A stretch of DNA of 64,000 nt from Kitagawia praeruptora (Eukaryota; Streptophyta; Magnoliopsida; Apiales; Apiaceae), in the NCBI GenBank assembly GCA_037693485.1, contig CM075352.1, forward strand, positions 63,924,001-63,988,000. Direction: 5' to 3'. Under the pieces are notes generated by a model, which saw only the letters and a list, made by a program, of their open reading frames with translations, was not told where the DNA came from and did not search any database. The translations under genes and the position numbers were made by a program. Of the stretch, positions 55,961-64,000 are shown in pieces (position 1 is the first letter of the stretch; each line of letters starts with the position of its first letter).

Positions 55961-56802
55961 TCAAAATACCCACCATTTAATTCTGGATGTCCAAAATATC
56001 CACCGACATAAACGTCCGTCCAAAATATCCACGAATCACGCATTACACACATGCGTACAGGGGGTACGCATTTTAAATTTGCGTACCAACTGACCACGCA
56101 TCTACAATTTGCGTAGTCTTTGCAAAATCACACTCTACATATGTGAACAGTAACCACGAATACGCATGTTGAAAATGCGTATGTGGGGATACGCATGTTC
56201 AACATGCGTATCTAAAGAACTGTTCATCGTCTTCGTCGAAGGCGAGAGAGAGACGACAAACGGCGATTTTCAAACTTCCGGCCACCCTTTCGTTCACTAT
56301 CATCCAAGCATCTTTCAGTCACGTATCATACACCAAAATGATCATCATCTCACCCTCTACAAGCCTATACACATCGATGTTTGTTTGTTTTGCCGGATTC
56401 AAAAAACCCAAAAATAGATCTCGTTCCGATCAGTTTTTCCGATTTCTTTATGTACGCCCCTGCGATGCCAAAATCCATAACGGAATAAGGGAAAAGAGAG
56501 AGGGAGGTTTGATCTTCATTTTGATGTGCCCAGTGGTTATCGACGATGCCTGAAAGGGTTTAACGGGAAGAGGCGATTGAAGATGCAATTGGAGCTCGCC
56601 GGAGACGCGGGCAGCGTTTGTAAAAAATGACGTATGATGGCGTCATTGCGCATCTACGTGTTGCGTGTTCGTGGATACGCAACTGTGTAATGCATATCTC
56701 AGGCTGCGCATGACCAACATGCGTGGTTCATGGTCAAAAAGGGCGGACTATAGCGCCTACGGGTATTTTAGGCAAGGAAACAACAAAAGTGGTGTATTTT
56801 GA
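55961..56802. mobile_element. TACGCAT-rich inverted-repeat element, copy 2
   Basis: Ends TCAAAATACCCACC and GGTGTATTTTGA form an imperfect inverted repeat. Inside each end are many ACGCAT/ATGCGT words (about 14). The GC-richer centre contains TGACGT and GCGTCA half-sites (56628-56645) where copy 1 has its TGACGTCA palindrome. It shares architecture but little direct identity with 17318-18033. No known protein is encoded. Confidence 0.5.
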
Positions 56803-56835
56803 GCATTTTTTCACATTATATTATATTAATTTTTT

Positions 56836-56985
56836 GCTAAAAGTGCATATTTTATACTTTGTTAAATAAGATCATAGATTTAACATATAAATTAACATAT
56901 AATAAATTTAGCTAAAAGTGCATATTTTATACTTTGTTAAATATGATTATAGATTTAGCATATAAATTAACACATAATAAAAGAT
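56836..56985 (+). repeat. Two 75-bp tandem repeats
   Basis: Units at 56836 and 56911 share GCTAAAAGTGCATATTTTAT and the following 50 bp with a few changes. Confidence 0.85.
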
Positions 56986-57800
56986 GTTTAGAGCCCAATA
57001 GTATTAATAATTGAGATAATAAATTATAAAAATAAGAAATAACTCAACAATTGCATATATTACAAAAATACATATTTTATTGATAAATATCAATATCCTA
57101 AGTATGAACAATTTATATAACACATATATTACATATTTCATTGATAAATATCAATATCTTTGATTGATCAAATTTAGAAAAGTAATCACTACAAAATAAT
57201 AAATACATAACAAAAATTAGCAATTTTATATTAACCGGTGCTTTTTAACTACCTTATTTTATGGAGGAATAATATAATTTAGTGTACACATCAAATAACT
57301 AACCAAACACATACACATTTGTTAAAGGACTAATCATTAGAAATCATAAATAATTAAATTATTTATAATTACAAATGATTCTTGCATGACTAATATAAAC
57401 ATGAAATATATTAAATTTAATATATGAAAAAAAGAATGCATTACAAAATTGTGTAAACTCTAAAATTAATATATATGTAGAATTTTTTCAACATCGTTGA
57501 TCACATATAAAACACAAAATTAAAACCTAAAACAAAATTTTACTATGAAATACAAAATAAAGTACAATTAGATACAATCAACTAATGTTATAATGAAATC
57601 AACTAGGTTAGAACCTAAAACACACTAAAATCACATGAGATAAACCACATGCTATCATAGCAGACCAACCAATTTTATCATCTATGTGCCTGGTTATTTA
57701 AATACAAAAGAGAACCAATTTTATCATCTATGTGCTTGGTTATCAATATCAATATATTCTTAATGTCTGCTAGTATTGCATTTTAAAAATTACTGCTTTT
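56986..57800. other. AT-rich intergenic region
   Basis: Very AT-rich; short repeats such as TTGATAAATATCAATAT and CAATTTTATCATCTATGTGC. No gene. Confidence 0.5.
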
Positions 57801-60006
57801 ACCCTTCATTTTTTTAATTTTCTTTATTTCTTTGATGCCCTTTTTTGTCATTACACAGGAAAATTACAGCTTTTATCCTTTATGTTTTTAATCTTCTTTA
57901 TTTCTTTGATGTCCTTTTTTGTCATTACACAATATTTGGAGCGACCCAATTTAGATTGGAGCGACCCAAATCTCCTTTATTAATCAATTTCCTTTTTCAG
58001 GTTAAACTTATTACCTTTTCTATTTTTCAATAACTAAATAATTTACTTCTTAGGTAAAATACAATATATTTCACATTTTATCAGGTAAAATACAATATCT
58101 TTCACATTTTATCTAACTAAAATTTCTCTATTTTTAAAAACTACGATCAATTTTGTATAATAAAATAAAATAATTATATTATAATTAGTATTGAATAATT
58201 AATTACCTTTTTGAGCCAAAATACGTTACCTTTTCTCTTTTCTCTAACTAAAATCTCTCTTTTTCCAATTGTATCATGGACGGTTACCTTTTTCAAACAC
58301 GTTACCTTTTTTCCCTTCTCTTACGAAAATCTCTCTTTTTCCAATTATATCACGGGCGATTCTATTTAATAAAAATAAAATAATAATATTATAGTACTAA
58401 TAATTAACTGATTACCTTTTCAACTAAAACGTATCATCTTTTATATTTTTCTAATTAAATTCCCTTTTTTTTCTAGAAATTTCAGGGGCAACATTAATTT
58501 CTCATTTTCTAAAAACTATGAGCAATTTTATTTAGTAAAATAACATAATTAAATTATAATTACTATAAACTAATCAATTACCTTTTTCACATATTCTCTT
58601 TTCTCTAACTTAAATCTCTCTTTTTCCAATTGTATCATGGACGGTTACCTTTTTCAAACACGTTACCTTTTTTCCCTTCTCTTACGAAAATCTCTCTTTT
58701 TCCAATTATATCACGGGCGATTCTATTTAATAAAAATAAAATAATAATATTAAAGTACTAATAATTAACTGATTACCTTTTCAACTAAAACGTATCATCT
58801 TTTATATTTTTCTAATTAAATTCCCTTTTTTTTTCTAGAAATTTCAGGGGCAACATTAATTTCTCATTTTCTAAAAACTATGAGCAATTTTATTTAGTAA
58901 AATAACATAATTAAATTATAATTACTATAAACTAATCAATTACCTTTTTCACATAAATTATGTCATCTTTTTAATTTTCACGTTACCTTTCTATTTTTTA
59001 AAACTGAAATCTCTCTTTATTCTGATTTTATCACTGACGGTTCTGTTTAATACAATAAACTAATAATATTATAATATTCATAATTAACCGATTGCATTTT
59101 TTATCTAAAACGTATCAATTTCTATTTAATGAAATAAAATAATAATTATATAAAAACTAAATTTACTAATGAAGTAAAGTAAATATCTAAATTGCATTTT
59201 AAATTTTTACTAATCGAGGAAACTAAATATACAATTTCAATATCCTTACCTTTAAAATTGCATTTTAAAACATTGAAAGTTTGGTCGGCGGGTACCTATT
59301 GTTTTTACTTAATTACCCTTACTTAATTATAAATAAAATTTCTCCTACTAACTAATCAATTTATGTTTTCAAGTAAAACATATTAAAATAATTAATTTCC
59401 TTCTAAAATAAGTTACATTTTCTATTTTCTTTAGCTAAAATCTCTTTTTTCCAATTAAATGACGCCCTTACTTAATTATAAATAGACAATTTCCCAATAA
59501 CTAATCAATTTTCTTTTTCAAGTAAAACATATTAAAATAATCATTTTTTTTAAAAAAAATGTTACCTTTCCTATTTCCTTTAGCTAAAATCTATAGTTTT
59601 CCAATTATATGGCGCCGGTCGGTTGGTTGGTTGGTTGGTCGGTACCTATTGTTTTTACATAATCACCCTTACTTAAATATAAATAAAATTTCTCCTAATA
59701 ACTAATCAATTTTTGTTTTCAAGTAAAACATATTAAAATAATCAATTTCTCTAATTTGCATTTTAAAGTTTTACTAATGGAGAAAACTAAATATACAACT
59801 CAATTGCATTTTAAATTTTATTAATAGTGGGAATTAAATATCAGTAACAAAATATAATAAAAATTTGTATACAACGAATAATATCCGTTAGATTTTTAGT
59901 TAAAAATTAGAACTATTATATAAATATATAAAGGAGATCCGATGGGATCTAAACCTCTACTATTATCCTTCATTTTTTTATTAATAATATATTTAATGAT
60001 AATTAG
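57801..60006 (+). repeat. Large tandem repeat, unit 1 (2.2 kb)
   Basis: Starts ACCCTTCATTTTTTTAATTT and matches 60007 onward almost base for base. It contains an extra internal tandem duplication of 361 bp (about 58235-58595 and 58596-58950) that unit 2 lacks. Rich in T/C runs such as ATCTCTCTTTTTCCAATT and a GGTT run near 59628. Non-coding. Confidence 0.9.
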
Positions 60007-61825
60007 ACCCTTCATTTTTTTAATTTTCTTTATTTCTTTGATGCCCTTTTTTGTCATTACGCAGGAAAATTACAGCTTTTATCCTTTATGTTTTTAATCT
60101 TCTTTATTTCTTTGATGTCCTTTTTTGTCATTACACAATATTTGGAGCGACCCAATTTAGATTGGATCGACCCAAATCTCCTTTATTAATCAATTTCCTT
60201 TTTCAGGTTAAACATATTACCTTTTCTATTTTTCAATAACTAAATAATTTACTTCTTAGGTAAAATACAATATCTTTCACATTTTATCTAACTAAAATTT
60301 CTCTATTTTTAAAAACTACGATCAATTTTGTATAATAAAATAAAATAATTATATTATAATTAGTATTGAATAATTAATTACCTTTTTGAGCCAAAATACG
60401 TTACCTTTTCTCTTTTCTCTTTTCTCTAACTAAAATCTCTCTTTTTCCAATTGTATCATGGACGGTTACCTTTTTCAAACACGTTACCTTTTTTCCCTTC
60501 TCTTACGAAAATCTCTCTTTTTTCAATTATATCACGGGCGATTCTATTTAATAAAAATAAAATAATAATATTATAGTACTAATAATTAACTGATTACCTT
60601 TTCAACTAAAACGTATCATCTTTTATATTTTTCTAATTAAATTCCCTTTTTTTTTTCTAGAAATTTCAGGGGCAACATTAATTTCTCATTTTCTAAAAAC
60701 TATGAGCAATTTTATTTAGTAAAATAACATAATTAAATTATAATTACTATAAACTAATCAATTACCTTTTTCACATAAATTATGTCATCTTTTTAATTTT
60801 CACGTTACCTTTCTATTTTTTAAAACTGAAATCTCTCTTTATTCTGATTTTATCACTGACGGTTCTGTTTAATACAATAAACTAATAATATTATAATATT
60901 CATAATTAACCGATTGCATTTTTTATCTAAAACGTATCAATTTCTATTTAATGAAATAAAATAATAATTATATAAAAACTAAATTTACTAATGAAGTAAA
61001 GTAAATATCTAAATTGCATTTTAAATTTTTACTAATCGAGAAAACTAAATATACAATTTCAATATCCTTACCTTTAAAATTGCATTTTAAAACATTGAAA
61101 GTTTGGTCGGCGGGTACCTATTGTTTTTACTTAATTACCCTTACTTAATTATAAATAAAATTTCTCCTACTAACTAATCAATTTATGTTTTCAAGTAAAA
61201 CATATTAAAATAATTAATTTCCTTCTAAAATACGTTACATTTTCTATTTTCTTTAGCTAAAATCTCTTTTTTCCAATTAAATGACGCCCTTACTTAATTA
61301 TAAATAGACAATTTCCCAATAACTAATCAATTTTCTTTTTCAAGTAAAACATATTAAAATAATCATTTTTTTTTAAAAATGTTACCTTTCCTATTTCCTT
61401 TAGCTAAAATCTATAGTTTTCCAATTATATGGCGCCGGTCGGTTGGTTGGTTGGTCGGTCGGTACCTATTGTTTTTACATAATCACCCTTACTTAAATAT
61501 AAATAAAATTTCTCCTAATAACTAATCAATTTTTGTTTTCAAGTAAAACATATTAAAATAATCAATTTCTCTAAATTGCATTTTAAAGTTTTACTAATGG
61601 AGAAAACTAAATATAAAACTCAATTGCATTTTAAATTTTATTAATAGTGGGAATTAAATATCAGTAACAAAATATAATAAAAATTTGTATACAACGAATA
61701 ATATCCGTTAGATTTTTAGTTAAAAATTAGAACTATTATATAAATATATAAAGGAGATCCGATGGGATCTAAACCTCTACTATTATCCTTCATTTTTTTA
61801 TTAATAATATAATTAATGATAATTT
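60007..61825 (+). repeat. Large tandem repeat, unit 2 (1.8 kb)
   Basis: High-identity second copy of 57801-60006, shorter mainly because the internal duplication is absent. A 62-aa frame occurs in both copies (57845 and 60051) with two substitutions but has no motif; it is not convincing as a gene. Confidence 0.9.
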
Positions 61826-63843
61826 GCCGATTGCCTTTTTCAATTAAAGATGTTTACTTATAATTGATATGATATTACCTTTTATAAATACCTAAAATAT
61901 CATATCTTTCAATCAATAATTTTTTTCTCTCTAATCAGCATTTGGAGCGATCCAATTGGATCAACCAAAATCTAAACCTCTACTATTATTCTTCATTTTT
62001 TAATTAATAATATAATTAATGATAATTAGCTAATTATCTTTTTCAATTAAAAGATGTTTACTTATAATTGATGATATTACATTTTATAAATACCTAAAAT
62101 ATCATATCTTCCAATCAATAATTTTTTTCTATTAATTAAAACACGTTGACTTTTAATTTAAAACATAATATTGCAATAATTAATATATACCCAAAAATAT
62201 GACTTCATATCTTCTAACCACTAACAAAATATAACAAAAATTCGTATACAACGGATAGTATCCGTTAGATTTTTAGTTAAAAATTAGAACAGTTAGATTC
62301 AATGATTAAATATATTACATGATTAAATTTATTTACTAATTGCATACCCAAAAATATGACATCATATCTTCTAACCACTAACAAAATATAATAAAAATTC
62401 GTATACAACGAATAATATCCGTTAGAATTTTATTTAAAATTAGAACTGTTAGATCTAATGATTAAATATGTTACATGATTAAATTTATTTACTAAAATTT
62501 CAAGGTTCGAATTCTGTCAACGATACTATTATCCTTCATTTTCTTAATCTTCTTTATTTCTTTGATGCCCCTTTTTACCATTACACAGCATTTGGAGCGA
62601 CCCAAATTAGATTGGATCGACCCAAATCTAAACATATACTATTTTTTGTCATTACACAACATTTGGAGTAACCTAATTGGATCGACCCAAATCTAAACCT
62701 CTACTATAGTATTATCCTTTATTTTTTTTATCTTTTTTTATTTCTTTGATTCTCCGTTTTGTCATTACTCAAATCTATCTATGTCATTTTTCACCTTCAA
62801 GTCCAAGCCGCTCAAATCTTCACACTCCTGGATTTTGATGCATGTTTGCACTTTTCAGATTTGAAAGCTGGGTTTTTCACCAAATTAACATCTCAATCCC
62901 CTGAAGTAGGTTAAGGTATGTGTACTAGACCTCCGTACGGGTCATATATGTTTGGTTCCAGTTTTCAATTTGGCCATAAGAGTTAAGTTTTTATTGATTT
63001 CACAATATTAAAAATTATACAGGATAATATTTGTTTGGTTTTTATTTTGGTTTGGAATTTAAGAATTAAAGTTTTAATGAATTACCCAATGTTATAATAA
63101 TATACAGGGCACCAGAAAGGTACCTTTAAAATATTTGTTTGGCCTTTCAATTTTTTATTTTACATGTCGTAATAACAAAGGTAGTTGGAAAGATTACCAG
63201 TTAATAACATTGACACAGTACGGACCATGTTATTTGTAAATAATCTTGGGACTCAGTTTGATACTTATAGACATTATTTTGTTTTCAAGCAAGTTTATGT
63301 TCTTTATGGATTTGTTCAACTTAATGTTCATGGGGTAGACATGCTACGTACCAGAAGGTCTTATGGAATAACATACTTTTTATCGGATGTCTCCGAAGCG
63401 ACTATGGAATAGCATACTTAGAAGCTCAGACCCATGTCACAAGCCTCACCCTCTGGGTCAGGTAACATTGCTCTTATTTATGTTCTAAATATCTTCTTTA
63501 CTCGCGTTCAATTTCACTTCATATATGATCTCATATTTAGCACTTTCACTTGAGCTCCATATTAAAATATAAAAGCACTAACTTTTCCCTTTTTCAGTTT
63601 AGTTAGCTTTTTGAGAGAGAATAGGTTATGGAAAATGTGATTGTTATAATTTGTAATCATACATTATTTGAAGATAAAAGTGAATAAGTGAGCTTCTTGC
63701 GGAGACCTGTGTTTTTGGTAAACAGTATTATCCTTCATTTTTTTAATCTTCTTTATTTATTTAATGCCCATTTTTGTCATTACACAGCATTTGGAGCAAC
63801 CAATTTAGATTGAAACAAAAAATTCTAATATGATATTGTACTT
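61826..63843. repeat. Dispersed copies of the TGGAGCGACCC box; otherwise intergenic
   Basis: Further partial copies of the box TCTTTATTTCTTTGATGCCC..TTTGGAGCGACCC (near 61941, 62590, 62664, 63790) and repeats of ACAAAATATAAYAAAAATTC. A 75-aa frame at 63185 has no recognisable domain. Real host genes cannot be supported here. Confidence 0.6.
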
Positions 63844-64000
63844 ATTTTAAGTAATGTTGTAGTATTACGATTGTACCTCCAGCCTTTCTCTTCTCCTTCA
63901 GCTACATAATTTTAAATATTGAAAACAAAATACAATACAAGAAGAAGTTTGCATTTATAAATATAGATTACAAGCAGAGAGAGATGTTTAGTTACAGATA
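63844..64000. other. Window end, nothing recognised
   Basis: AT-rich; no feature seen. Confidence 0.4.

Noticed and set aside
57845..60239. Paired 62-aa ORFs conserved between tandem units
   Set aside because: Conserved only because the whole 2-kb segment is duplicated; hydrophobic low-complexity translation of T-rich DNA.
63185..63412. 75-aa plus-strand frame near the right end
   Set aside because: No recognisable domain, no splice partners and a repeat-rich neighbourhood; not enough to call a gene.
1..64000. CRISPR arrays, operons, bacterial promoters or phage genes
   Set aside because: The sequence is plant nuclear DNA; tandem repeats here lack the repeat-spacer pattern of CRISPR and genes have spliceosomal introns.

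Overview
The window is nuclear DNA from a flowering plant, almost certainly a eudicot. The protein genes have many introns with GT..AG borders, the intergenic DNA is AT-rich, and most of the sequence is plant-type transposable elements (Ty1/copia, Ty3/gypsy Tat, Stowaway, hAT, Mutator, Helitron). The many MITEs with CTCCCTCCGT ends would suit an asterid such as an Apiaceae, but the species cannot be fixed from this sequence.

Layout: 1-4606 is the 5' half of a minus-strand Ty1/copia element cut by the window edge. 5037-6299 is a gag-protease ORF without the rest of pol. 7658-8947 is a probable Helitron. 8955-12697 is a cluster of Stowaway-like MITEs. 13082-16155 (minus) is a complete AINTEGUMENTA-like AP2 transcription factor gene with 9 exons, including a 9-nt microexon. 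17318-18033 is an unusual TACGCAT-rich inverted-repeat element. 20762-26307 is a young, intact Tork/Tnt1-like copia element. 26787-40607 is a young 13.8-kb Ty3/gypsy Tat-lineage element. It has a gag-pol frame with one stop, a 19-copy 48-bp minisatellite, an antisense spliced gene with its own TATA box, a second small antisense ORF and four hairpin repeats before the 3' LTR. 40718-41780 is a Mutator-type MITE. 42571-44276 is a small non-autonomous LTR element. Both the gypsy and the small LTR element sit inside related hAT-type MITEs.

The gene-bearing part of the right half holds a divergent pair. One is a plastid-targeted NAD(P)-binding Rossmann protein (45349-48717, minus, 9 exons, 300 aa). 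The other is a TRF-like Myb/SANT protein (49587-55427, plus, 8 coding exons, 629 aa). As I recall the Arabidopsis map, homologues of these two are also neighbours there (At1g72640 and At1g72650/TRFL6), so this looks like old microsynteny.

55961-56802 is a second TACGCAT element. 57801-61825 is a tandem duplication of about 2 kb of AT-rich repeat DNA, followed by more copies of the same repeat box to 63.8 kb.

Exon borders were read by hand from splice signals and reading-frame phase; the lengths sum correctly in all three host genes. The hypothesis most worth testing is the antisense transcription unit inside the gypsy element.
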